Source of the DNA: a bacterium BMS3Bbin08
GTDB taxonomy: Bacteria; Nitrospirota; Thermodesulfovibrionia; UBA6902; BMS3Bbin08
Reading direction: 5' to 3'
DNA length: 64,000 nt
Assembly: GCA_002897775.1 (NCBI GenBank)
Contig: BDTR01000029.1
Coordinates: 129,001-193,000 of the forward strand
Part shown: positions 56,279 to 64,000 of the stretch, in pieces
Layout: every line of letters begins with the position of its first letter
How positions within the stretch are numbered: the stretch's first letter is position 1
Program-made: the position numbers and the translations under genes
The notes under the pieces: generated by a model
Database searches by the model: none
What the model saw: the letters and a program-made list of their open reading frames with translations, nothing else
What the model was told of the DNA's origin: nothing

Positions 56279-57637
56279 ATGAAACAGCTTGAAGCAACCC
56301 TTGACCGATTACCACCCCAGAACATCGAAGCGGAGCAGTCTGTCCTCGGCGCCGTACTGCTTGAAAATGAGGCGCTTGCATCCGTGATCGAGGTACTGCT
56401 TCCGGAAGACTTTTATAAGGATGCTCACAAGAAGATCTTCCTGGCAATGCGGGAGCTTTATGAAAAGAACGAGCCTATTGATCTGATCACTCTCACAGAG
56501 CAGTTAAGCAGAAAGGACCAGCTTGAAGAAATAGGCGGCGCGTCGTATCTCAGCGCTATCGTGAACCAGATCCCCACATCTGCCAATATCAAATACCATT
56601 CAAAAATAGTTAAGGAAAAATCTCTTGTAAGAAACCTTATCAGAACGGCTACTGAAGTTGTTACCATGAGCTATGATGAGGGGGTTGAAGTGAATGACCT
56701 TCTTGACAAGGCGGAGACAAAGATGTTCGCGTTGTCCGAAAAGATGGTTAAAGGCTCTTTCGTGCATGTTAAGGACGTATTAAAGGACACCATCGAAATG
56801 GTCGATAAGCTCTATAACACAAAAGAGCTTATAACAGGACTGCCGACAGGGTTCAGAGACCTTGATGAAAAGACGACCGGTTTTCATCCCGGAGACCTGA
56901 TAGTTGTCGGGGCAAGGCCTGGAATGGGAAAGACCGCTTTTTGTCTCAATATCGCCACATACGTAGGGATCCACGTTAAGGTCCCGGTCGCGCTCTTCAG
57001 TCTTGAGATGTCAAAAGAGCTTATAGTTTTGAGGATGGTGTGCGCCGAGGCAGAGGTTAATTCCCAAAGCGTTCGATCGGGATATCATACCAGGGAGGAT
57101 TACAGAAAACTTGTCAATGCCGCGGGCAGGCTGGCTGAGGCGCCGATATTTATAGATGATTCGTTCAACACAGTGCTCGAGATAAGGGCGAAAGCGCGCA
57201 GGCTGAAAGCGGAGCATGGTCTGGGGCTTATAATTGTGGATTACCTTCAGCTTATGAGAGGGGAAGGCAGCTATATCGCGAGGGAGCAGGTTGTATCCGA
57301 TATCTCGCGTTCGTTCAAGGCGCTGGCAAAGGACCTGTCTGTGCCTCTTATCGTGATAAGCCAGCTTAACAGGAGCTGTGAGCAGAGGGGGGACGACAGG
57401 CATCCTCTTATTGCCGACCTCAGGGAGTCCGGCGCGATAGAACAGGATGCCGATACAATATTGTTCCTGTACCGGGCTGATTATTACAAGGCAAAGGATG
57501 CCGAGGCCGGTGTTGCTGATCTGGACATAGCAAAGCAGAGGAACGGACCCACTCAAAGGATTAATCTGACTTTCATTGATAAGCTTACAAAATTCAAGGA
57601 TTACAGCCCCAGACGTGATTATATTGACGAGGATTAG
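56279..57637 (+). CDS. dnaB: replicative DNA helicase DnaB
   Basis: The N-terminal domain has LPPQNIEAEQSVLGAVLLENEAL. The RecA-like domain has Walker A GARPGMGKTAFCLNIA, Walker B LGLIIVDYLQLM, and IVISQLNRSCEQRGDDRHPLIADLRESGAIEQDAD. No intein interrupts it. At 452 residues it is standard. A TTG at 56252 is an alternative start. It unwinds DNA at the replication fork. Confidence 0.96.
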   Translation: MKQLEATLDRLPPQNIEAEQSVLGAVLLENEALASVIEVLLPEDFYKDAHKKIFLAMRELYEKNEPIDLITLTEQLSRKDQLEEIGGASYLSAIVNQIPTSANIKYHSKIVKEKSLVRNLIRTATEVVTMSYDEGVEVNDLLDKAETKMFALSEKMVKGSFVHVKDVLKDTIEMVDKLYNTKELITGLPTGFRDLDEKTTGFHPGDLIVVGARPGMGKTAFCLNIATYVGIHVKVPVALFSLEMSKELIVLRMVCAEAEVNSQSVRSGYHTREDYRKLVNAAGRLAEAPIFIDDSFNTVLEIRAKARRLKAEHGLGLIIVDYLQLMRGEGSYIAREQVVSDISRSFKALAKDLSVPLIVISQLNRSCEQRGDDRHPLIADLRESGAIEQDADTILFLYRADYYKAKDAEAGVADLDIAKQRNGPTQRINLTFIDKLTKFKDYSPRRDYIDED

Positions 57638-57674
57638 TTCTAAAAATCAATATTAAGGGGCTGAGAGTTTTCAA

Positions 57675-58487
57675 ATGAGGCGCATGCCCGCGGTAGCCGG
57701 ACAATTTTATTCTGCTTCTTCAGCAGGACTTTTGGAAGAAGTTAAAAGGTGTATTGATCCGTCCGCTGCAAAAGAAAAAGCCATTGGCATTGTCTCACCG
57801 CATGCGGGGCTTGTTTACTCGGGCGCTGTCGCGGGCGCGGTGTACTCGCGGATCGAATCCCCCCACACTTTTGTACTGATCGGACCTAACCACACAGGCG
57901 CGGGCAGACCTGTTTCGATAATGACCCATGGTGAATGGGATATCCCCACAGGCACCTTAAAGATAGACAATGTTCTTGCCGAAAAAATACTGGGCAACTC
58001 TGAGATCATCGAGCTTGACAACTCCGCTCACCTGATGGAGCATTCACTTGAAGTGCAGCTGCCCTTTATCCTGCGTCTTTTCCCGGAGGCCGGGATAGTT
58101 CCTGTTACCATGATGACTCCCGATGTTTCGGGACTGGATTCCTGCAGGCTGATCGGCGGGGCAGTGGCAGACGCTGTTCAGGACGCCGGATATCCGGTCA
58201 CTATTGTCGCGAGTTCGGACATGACCCACTATGAGTCCGACTCCATGGCTCGGACAAAGGATAATAAAGCCATTGACAGGATCATCGCTTTAGACCCTGA
58301 GGGGCTTTACAGGACCGTGATAAAGAACGGGATAAGCATGTGCGGGTTTGCCCCTGCCACAGCAATGCTTTACGCCGCGAAACAGCTTCAGGCACGCGAG
58401 GCCTCCCTTGTCAAATATATGACCTCCGGTGAGACCAGCGGAGACTACAGTTATGTAGTGGGTTATGCCGGGATAATCGTGAAGTAA
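57675..58487 (+). CDS. amrB: AmmeMemoRadiSam system protein B (MEMO1 family)
   Basis: The 270-residue protein has the MEMO1 signature GIVSPHAGLVYSGAVAGAVYS, VLIGPNHTGAGRPVSIM, a EHSLEVQLPFI segment, and VASSDMTHYESD. Histidines in these segments coordinate a metal. It belongs to the AMMECR1-MEMO-radical SAM trio, of which the other two are not in the window. Its function is not established. Confidence 0.85.
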   Translation: MRRMPAVAGQFYSASSAGLLEEVKRCIDPSAAKEKAIGIVSPHAGLVYSGAVAGAVYSRIESPHTFVLIGPNHTGAGRPVSIMTHGEWDIPTGTLKIDNVLAEKILGNSEIIELDNSAHLMEHSLEVQLPFILRLFPEAGIVPVTMMTPDVSGLDSCRLIGGAVADAVQDAGYPVTIVASSDMTHYESDSMARTKDNKAIDRIIALDPEGLYRTVIKNGISMCGFAPATAMLYAAKQLQAREASLVKYMTSGETSGDYSYVVGYAGIIVK

Positions 58488-58612
58488 GCCCCCTGTTTAC
58501 CTTCCATTTTTGTCGAAAAAAACGGCCGGACTATTTAATACTTGAATAAGTTAATAAATTTTATTTATAATTAACCTCTTCTTACAGAACAAATAATATT
58601 CCAGGAGGCCAG

Positions 58613-59965
58613 ATGAATAAAAAGAAAAACGCGGTCATTTCATGTTTTTTTGCCATTCTTCTCAGCCTGATTTTTTTCGGAGGCCCGCTAAGCGCCGCGG
58701 AAGAGGGGTCTTGTATTACATCCAGGTGCCACGCTGATATGGGTAAGGATAAATACGTTCACGGGCCCGTGGCCGCCGGCGAATGTGCCGTGTGCCACGG
58801 TGAATCTAAAAAACACAAGGACAGTCCCAGGAGGAATAAGTTCGGCGCCATCAAGGATAAGGATATCGCGGGTGTCTGCTTCAAATGCCATGAACAGTTC
58901 GAGACAAGAAAATTTACGCACGAGCCCGTAGAAACCGGGGAGTGCGTGGCCTGCCATGACCCGCACGGTTCTCCTTATAAGTTCCAGCTTTTATCAAAAG
59001 GGGGAGAGATATGTTTTGAATGTCATGACAATGAGATAGTGGCCGGCGAGTTTGTGCATGGACCGGCTGCCGTAGGCGGGTGTGTCGCGTGCCACGAACC
59101 CCATACAGCCAACTATAAAAACAACCTTAAAGCCAAAGGTCCTGCGCTATGTTTTATGTGTCATACGGACCAGGCCGAGGCGTTTCAGAAGGGAAAGGTC
59201 AAACACAAACCTGTTACTGAAGATTGTACGGAATGTCATAACCCCCATTCAGCCGCGAAACAGTTCATGCTGGCCAAGAAAGCGCCGGAGCTTTGTTTTG
59301 GCTGCCATAAAGAAATGGAAAAATGGGTCAGTGCCGCCTCTGTCAAGCATGGAGCGCTTTCAACAGAGAAGTCCTGCCTGAACTGTCATAACGCTCATGT
59401 CTCCGATATAGATAAAATGCTCGCTCTGCCCCCGATGGACCTGTGTCTGGGCTGTCATGACAGGGTGCAGAAAAGGGCTGACGGGACTTTCATCACGAAC
59501 ATGAAAAAACTGCTGGAAGAGAAGAAAAACCACCACGGACCAATACGGCAGAAAGACTGTTCCGGCTGTCACAATACGCACGGCTCGGATAATTTCCGGA
59601 TGTTAAGAGAGGCATATCCACCGACTTTTTATATACCTTTTGATGTAGGCCAATACGCTCTGTGTTTCAGCTGTCATGAAAAATCACTTGTGCTTGACCC
59701 CGAGACAACCAAGCTGACCAACTTCCGTAACGGCAGTATGAACCTCCATTTCAAGCACGTTAATAAACCGGAGAAAGGAAGGACATGCCGTTCGTGTCAT
59801 AAGACGCATGCCAGTAATCATCCAAAACATATCAGGGAATCCGTTCCTTTCGGGACCTGGGAGCTGCCGGTTAATTATGAGAAAACAAAAACAGGCGGGA
59901 GCTGCACCCCGGGATGCCATAAGCTCAAAAAATATGATAGAGTAAAAAAGGCGGTGAATAAATGA
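58613..59965 (+). CDS. large secreted multiheme cytochrome (about 15 heme sites)
   Basis: A signal peptide (hydrophobic from VISCFFAILLSLIFFGG) precedes 13 canonical CXXCH sites, spaced roughly 20-40 residues apart. They include CAVCH, CFKCH, CVACH (twice), CFECH, CFMCH, CTECH, CFGCH, CLNCH, CLGCH, CSGCH, CFSCH and CRSCH. The first and last sites are unusual: CITSRCH (CX4CH) and CTPGCH (CX3CH). The HGP and DPHGS-type words between hemes are of the doubled CXXCH repeat type. It is probably a periplasmic or extracellular electron wire. The next gene overlaps its end by 4 nt. Confidence 0.85.
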   Translation: MNKKKNAVISCFFAILLSLIFFGGPLSAAEEGSCITSRCHADMGKDKYVHGPVAAGECAVCHGESKKHKDSPRRNKFGAIKDKDIAGVCFKCHEQFETRKFTHEPVETGECVACHDPHGSPYKFQLLSKGGEICFECHDNEIVAGEFVHGPAAVGGCVACHEPHTANYKNNLKAKGPALCFMCHTDQAEAFQKGKVKHKPVTEDCTECHNPHSAAKQFMLAKKAPELCFGCHKEMEKWVSAASVKHGALSTEKSCLNCHNAHVSDIDKMLALPPMDLCLGCHDRVQKRADGTFITNMKKLLEEKKNHHGPIRQKDCSGCHNTHGSDNFRMLREAYPPTFYIPFDVGQYALCFSCHEKSLVLDPETTKLTNFRNGSMNLHFKHVNKPEKGRTCRSCHKTHASNHPKHIRESVPFGTWELPVNYEKTKTGGSCTPGCHKLKKYDRVKKAVNK

Positions 59966-60969
59966 AGATCACTATTATACTTTTCTCGCTTTTTGTTTTA
60001 CTCAACCCGTATGCTCACGCGGACGCCGTAAGCATCCCGATGGGCGGGTCCGCGCCTGATTTTTCCCTGGAATCAATTGAAGGAAAGACCGTTTCGATCG
60101 ATGATTTCAGGGGAAAAGTGACGGTGCTGATCTACTGGAGGCCCGACCAGAAGCGTTCGGTTCTGGCGCTGAAAGACGGCATGGAACTATACAGAAGTTA
60201 CAGGGAAAAAGGAGTAGAAGTCGTTACTCTGGTTGCGGATACCGAAAAAAAAGAAGATGTGCTTAAGTCAGTGAAAAAAGCAGGCGTTGAATTCCCGGTG
60301 CTGATGGACACAGACAGAAAGGTATATGGAGATTATGGCATAAGGGTATATCCATCAACCGTCATTATCGACAAAGAGGGCAAGCTCAGCTATGACATCC
60401 CCGGACACGCGGTCACTTACAGGAGCGCTGTTGAAGGCTATGTCCGGCGCCTGCTTGGAGAGATAAACGACGAGGAACTGAACGGCATATTGAACCCGCA
60501 TAAAGAGAAGAAAGATAAATCAGCGCTTGAAGCAGAGAGGAGATATAATCTCGCGCTTAAGTTCACTGAATCCGGACTTAATGACCAGGCGATAGATGCC
60601 TTAAATAAATCGATCGAGGCCAAATCTGATATAGCCAAGTCTTATATACTTCTTGGCTTTTTGCTCCTGGAGGACAAAGAGGCTGACGCGGCTTTAGATG
60701 CCTTTAACAAGGCGATAAAGCTTGAACCCGGATCACATGACGCGAAAACAGGTATTGGCGGAGCCCTTATTTTAAAAGGGGACCTTGACGGCGCCATTGA
60801 GATTCTTAACGATGCCGCGAAGGCGAACCCTTACCCGCAAAAAACGTATTATGAGCTTGGCATGGCTTATGAGCTTAAGGGTGAAAAGGATAGCGCGATA
60901 AAGATGTATAAAAAGGCCCTTGACAAGATCGTCAAAAAGAAAATTCTTCCCTCATCAATGTCTAAATAA
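59962..60969 (+). CDS. secreted thioredoxin-fold (TlpA-like) protein with TPRs, without CXXC
   Basis: A signal peptide (ITIILFSLFVLLNPYAHA) is followed by a TlpA/AhpC-like domain: GGSAPDFSLESIEGKTVSIDDFRGKVTVLIYWRPDQKRSV. Where the redox CXXC normally stands after the YW strand, the sequence is RPDQ. The remaining fold (FPVLMDTDRKVYGDYGIRVYPSTVIIDKEG) is intact. The C-terminal 140 residues are TPR repeats. It is coupled to the two cytochrome genes, so a chaperone or scaffold role in cytochrome assembly is plausible but inferred. Confidence 0.8.
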   Translation: MKITIILFSLFVLLNPYAHADAVSIPMGGSAPDFSLESIEGKTVSIDDFRGKVTVLIYWRPDQKRSVLALKDGMELYRSYREKGVEVVTLVADTEKKEDVLKSVKKAGVEFPVLMDTDRKVYGDYGIRVYPSTVIIDKEGKLSYDIPGHAVTYRSAVEGYVRRLLGEINDEELNGILNPHKEKKDKSALEAERRYNLALKFTESGLNDQAIDALNKSIEAKSDIAKSYILLGFLLLEDKEADAALDAFNKAIKLEPGSHDAKTGIGGALILKGDLDGAIEILNDAAKANPYPQKTYYELGMAYELKGEKDSAIKMYKKALDKIVKKKILPSSMSK

Positions 60970-60971
60970 AA

Positions 60972-61991
60972 GTGAAGAAAATTGTTTGTTCAGTTGTTTT
61001 CCTCCTCACCTTTGTTATGTCCGCGGAGGGCGGCAGAAGCGTTCTGACTGTCAATTACCCTCCGGACAGGACCGTAATGGAGCTTGACCTGCTAAGCGTT
61101 TCTCTCGGCCTGCCGCAGGGTTCTGCGGACATGATAAAAGTACGCGTTAATGATGAGGAGCGGATAAGCATTGTTCCTGACAGCGGGTTCGAATGTTTTA
61201 CAGTCAGGTTAAGCCCTGGCGTTAACGCGATTGACGTGACAGCATTTAAAAAAGGAAGGGAAATAGACAGTGTTGAATTCAGCGTTTTCCGGCGTTCAGA
61301 CCTTGAAGCCGCGTATCAAAAGGCGCCCGCGGATTTCCAGAAGGATTATTTTCATTCGAAAAAGCGGAAAGAATGTGCTGAGTGTCATGTGCTGGTACCC
61401 ACTGATGCCGACAAAAAACCCGTAAACCCGGCGTCCTTCAAGGCCGCGCTGCAAGAAGGTGATAAACAGGCGATCGCGTCTTCGTCGACCTGCTATTCAT
61501 GCCACAGCAAAATAACGTCATATCCGTATGTTCACGGGCCTGCCTCTGTATGGAGCTGCCTGAGCTGTCACGATGCTGAGACTGAACCCATGTATATGGT
61601 CAAGAAACCGGATGCGGAAGTATGTTTTAGCTGCCATGTTGAGCAGGGCAGGGACTGGGGGGCCAAAAAGTTTATCCACGGCCCGGTCAATACCGGCAAG
61701 TGCGCCATATGTCACAGCCCCCATGCTTCGGACAACCCGTTTAACCTTTTGAAGCCGACCTGGTTCCTGTGCACAAGCTGCCATCAGAAGAATGCTTCAG
61801 GCAGGCATATAATAGCAGGGTATGTTTACGGGGACAGTCACCCTACGCGCGGAAAGCCTGACCCCTTAAGGAACGGCAAAGAGCTTACCTGCGCGAGCTG
61901 CCATAATCCGCACGCGTCTGACTATCCGAGGCTCTGGGCGCTTAGTGCCGGGAGCGCGTTTGAATTATGCCAGATGTGCCATCAGAAATAA
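60972..61991 (+). CDS. secreted octaheme cytochrome
   Basis: A GTG start, 2 nt after the preceding stop, leads a short signal peptide (IVCSVVFLLTFVMSAEG). An Ig-like beta domain of about 100 residues has no hemes. Eight CXXCH sites follow: CAECH, CYSCH, CLSCH, CFSCH, CAICH, CTSCH, CASCH and CQMCH. Words such as FIHGPVNTGKCAICHSPHASDNP repeat those of the cytochrome two genes upstream, which suggests a shared module or partnership. Confidence 0.85.
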   Translation: MKKIVCSVVFLLTFVMSAEGGRSVLTVNYPPDRTVMELDLLSVSLGLPQGSADMIKVRVNDEERISIVPDSGFECFTVRLSPGVNAIDVTAFKKGREIDSVEFSVFRRSDLEAAYQKAPADFQKDYFHSKKRKECAECHVLVPTDADKKPVNPASFKAALQEGDKQAIASSSTCYSCHSKITSYPYVHGPASVWSCLSCHDAETEPMYMVKKPDAEVCFSCHVEQGRDWGAKKFIHGPVNTGKCAICHSPHASDNPFNLLKPTWFLCTSCHQKNASGRHIIAGYVYGDSHPTRGKPDPLRNGKELTCASCHNPHASDYPRLWALSAGSAFELCQMCHQK

Positions 61992-62166
61992 CTGCCCTGA
62001 AAAACCCGACGAAAATTAATCAATGAAACTGTTATAATATAGATCTAAAATACTGTTATTTGCTTCTGTTAAGCTGTATCCCGGTTTATTGATCTTCCCT
62101 GTGGTATTACCACTGGGAATCCTGAACGTTTAGTGAGCATTAGTGAACGCATATTAATAATAGATT

Positions 62167-62217
62167 CCTTCCCTACGTTGTGTTACCAGAGGTAACACTA
62201 ATGTAAGGACTTTTTTA
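62167..62217 (+). terminator. intrinsic terminator-like hairpin
   Basis: An 8-bp stem GTGTTACC/GGTAACAC with an AGA loop is extended below by TACGTT/AATGTA (one G-T pair and one bulged base) and CCT/AGG. It is followed by six T at 62211-62216. It lies about 180 nt after the cytochrome operon. Confidence 0.55.
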
Positions 62218-62294
62218 TTATTATAATTCGTTCGCTTCAAGCGAACTTTGCATTTTAAACAGAACATATCTGACACAAAAATGAGGAGACTAGA

Positions 62295-63101
62295 ATGTCT
62301 AAACTGGATCCGGTAGTTACCACCAAACTTTCCCTGAAATCGAAATTTAAATTTAAATGCCATAAGGGTATCAAGTGTTTTACCCTATGCTGCAGCAATA
62401 TAGATATCCTGCTAACGCCTTATGACGTCCTGAGAATTAAGAACAGGCTGGGGCTGACGTCAGATGAGTTTCTGTCAAAATACACTTATATGAAGGTCGA
62501 TGAAAAATCCTCGCATCCGTACGCCATGCTTAAAATGAAGGATGATAAAGAAAGGGCATGCCAGTTTGTTACACCTGATGGCTGTACGATATACACTGAC
62601 AGGCCTGCTAACTGCCGTTACTATCCCGTAGGGCAGGGGACCTTAAGGAAAGACAGCGGAAAGGGGCCTGAGGACGAAGAGTTCTATTTCTTTATTAATG
62701 AACCCCATTGTCTTGGTTTCAATGAGGACAAAGAGTGGACAGTGGAGTCATGGCGCGCCGATCAGGAGGTTGACCTTTACGATCAGATGAACAGGGAGTG
62801 GAAGAGCGTCCAGCTAAGAAAAAATCTTCCGGGCCGGCCCGGCCTGGACGGCAGGAAGCAGGCGCAATTCTTTCTGGCGAGTTATGATATTGACGGCTTT
62901 AAAAGATTTATATTTGACAGCAGGTTTCTGGACATTTTTGAGCTTGACGATGAGACCGTTGAAAAGTTAAGGAATGACGAGGTGGAACTGATGAAGTTCG
63001 GGGCTAAATACATCAAATATATAATGATGCTCGAGCAGACCTTAAAGGTCAGGGAGGATGTGCTTGAATCAGAAAAAAGCACGCCTGCTGAAAACAAATA
63101 A
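62295..63101 (+). CDS. YkgJ-type cysteine-cluster protein
   Basis: The 268-residue protein contains the metal-binding cysteine cluster FKCHKGIKCFTLCCSNIDILLTPYDVLRI near the N-terminus and ACQFVTPDGCTIYTDRPANCRYYP further on. This matches the zinc/iron-chelating CxxCxxxCC (YkgJ, PF03692) family. The role is not known. An ATGAGGAGAC site precedes the start. Confidence 0.85.
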   Translation: MSKLDPVVTTKLSLKSKFKFKCHKGIKCFTLCCSNIDILLTPYDVLRIKNRLGLTSDEFLSKYTYMKVDEKSSHPYAMLKMKDDKERACQFVTPDGCTIYTDRPANCRYYPVGQGTLRKDSGKGPEDEEFYFFINEPHCLGFNEDKEWTVESWRADQEVDLYDQMNREWKSVQLRKNLPGRPGLDGRKQAQFFLASYDIDGFKRFIFDSRFLDIFELDDETVEKLRNDEVELMKFGAKYIKYIMMLEQTLKVREDVLESEKSTPAENK

Positions 63102-63120
63102 CCCTGCCTGATATAACTTT

Positions 63121-63975
63121 ATGAATAGCCGGATGTCATTTTTGGTAAAGATTGTGGCAGTACTTTTGACCTCTGTTTTATGTCTGCCGGGTGTCGGTTA
63201 TTCCGCATACAGCTATCCCGGAGAAAACCAATATAGAGAAACTCGTTTCACGCTTGATCCTGTCCTGAAACTTATACAGAACCTGCAGAGTGAAAAATTT
63301 GGTATTAGAAGGAGAGCTGTATGGGCGCTGGGAGAGAGCAAAGACCCCCGGGCGATCGGGCCCCTGCTGGAAATTTTAAAAGATGAGAACAGGTCCGTTC
63401 AGGTAAACGCGATTTACGCCCTTGGCAGGATGGGTGTATTGGCAGTAGAGCGCCTTATTGAGGCCCTGAAAGATGAGGATAGAGTCATCAGGACAACTGT
63501 CGCGAAAGTCTTTGGCAAGATGAGAGATCCTGAAGCGGTGGAGTCCCTTATCGCGGCCCTCGAGGATGAGAACCCTTATGTCAGGCTTAATGCGGCGACA
63601 GCTTTAGGCAGTATCAAGGACAGCCGCGCGGTTGAACCGTTGATAACTGTACTTAATGAAGATGAGAATGCTTACGCTCGAAAGAACGCGGCCCTGGCTT
63701 TGGGCAGGATCCGGGATCCCGAAGCCATGGAGCACCTTATTGAAGCGCTGAACGATGAGAGCGCGATTGTCCGAAGGAGTGCTGTTCTGGCGCTGAGGAT
63801 CATGAAGGACCCCCGGGGGATCGAAGCCCTGATCTCATCCCTGAGTGACGATGATCAGAAAGTCAGAGACAGTTCAGCAGATGCTCTCAAGCATATAACA
63901 GGCAGGAATTTCAGGCTGGATGCCCAGCAATGGAAGAAGTGGTGGGAGCAGAACAAAAAAGCAGGGTCTGAATAA
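63121..63975 (+). CDS. secreted HEAT-repeat protein
   Basis: A signal peptide (FLVKIVAVLLTSVLCLPGVGYSA) leads into six or seven PBS-lyase-type HEAT repeats of about 31 residues, each with a pattern like DPRAIGPLLEILKDENRSVQ and a following AL/ALG helix. The final QQWKKWWEQNK segment is common in periplasmic HEAT proteins. It is a likely scaffold for protein contacts. It ends close to the right edge of the window. Confidence 0.85.
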   Translation: MNSRMSFLVKIVAVLLTSVLCLPGVGYSAYSYPGENQYRETRFTLDPVLKLIQNLQSEKFGIRRRAVWALGESKDPRAIGPLLEILKDENRSVQVNAIYALGRMGVLAVERLIEALKDEDRVIRTTVAKVFGKMRDPEAVESLIAALEDENPYVRLNAATALGSIKDSRAVEPLITVLNEDENAYARKNAALALGRIRDPEAMEHLIEALNDESAIVRRSAVLALRIMKDPRGIEALISSLSDDDQKVRDSSADALKHITGRNFRLDAQQWKKWWEQNKKAGSE

Positions 63976-64000
63976 AACCTTAATCCTTAAAGTAAAGCTT

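Overview
The window looks like a chromosomal segment of an anaerobic or microaerophilic Gram-negative bacterium. It has a KDO activation gene (kdsB), several multiheme c-type cytochromes, superoxide reductase, a flavodiiron protein, rubrerythrin-like proteins and a 2-oxoacid:acceptor oxidoreductase. Gene content, gene order and the many RAYT-type transposases and intergenic palindromes fit Nitrospirota (Thermodesulfovibrionia-like) best, with Desulfobacterota as the alternative. This placement is inference; no rRNA or tRNA gene was seen.

Layout. Positions 1-6064: a RAYT-type HUH transposase element that has cut an XRE regulator gene, a B12-binding radical SAM enzyme, a hexaheme cytochrome and a membrane phosphoesterase. 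Positions 6198-19098 (minus strand): a long pyrimidine operon, pyrR-pyrB-pyrC-carA-(membrane protein)-carB-greA-pyrK-pyrD-SAM hydrolase-glycosyltransferase, with a good sigma70-type promoter and a recognisable PyrR-binding hairpin in the leader. Positions 19181-22154: a small DNA-binding-like protein, DUF190 plus fluoride channel FluC, and hisA/hisF. Positions 22147-25164: an accessory islet with a SIR2-like protein, MazEF, a decayed brnT, a REPIN-like element and a Phd/RelE pair whose toxin is frameshifted. Positions 25264-33929: a ThiI-like PP-loop enzyme, kdsB-pyrG-eno-ftsB, queD, a Na+-coupled transporter and an M23 peptidase. Positions 33940-41102: ferritin-like proteins, a CBM48 protein, a short DUF255 protein, korAB and a lipoprotein. 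Positions 41263-46304: a PAS-GGDEF enzyme, a second RAYT element, a HEAT protein, a small Fe-S-type protein, superoxide reductase and a flavodiiron protein. Positions 46559-58487: acylphosphatase, a PilZ-DUF4388-DnaJ membrane protein, a SPOR-TPR protein, smc, a PilZ-like protein, glcD, rplI, dnaB and a MEMO1-family protein. Positions 58613-63975: a multiheme cytochrome/thioredoxin-fold cluster, a YkgJ protein and a HEAT-repeat protein.

The most unusual feature is not one gene. At least seven families of short dispersed repeats occupy intergenic space and repeatedly reach into genes. They supply stop codons or C-terminal residues (thiI-like, pyrR, ferritin-like, pyrG, glycosyltransferase and GGDEF genes) and in-frame insertions (pyrK, carB). 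One set, inverted arms starting GGGGTCA, occurs both around two transposase genes and as a transposase-free inverted pair, which is the architecture of a RAYT/REPIN system. Several genes at promoter-proximal positions also have a -10 box only 5-12 nt before the ATG and no Shine-Dalgarno sequence, suggesting leaderless or near-leaderless mRNAs.
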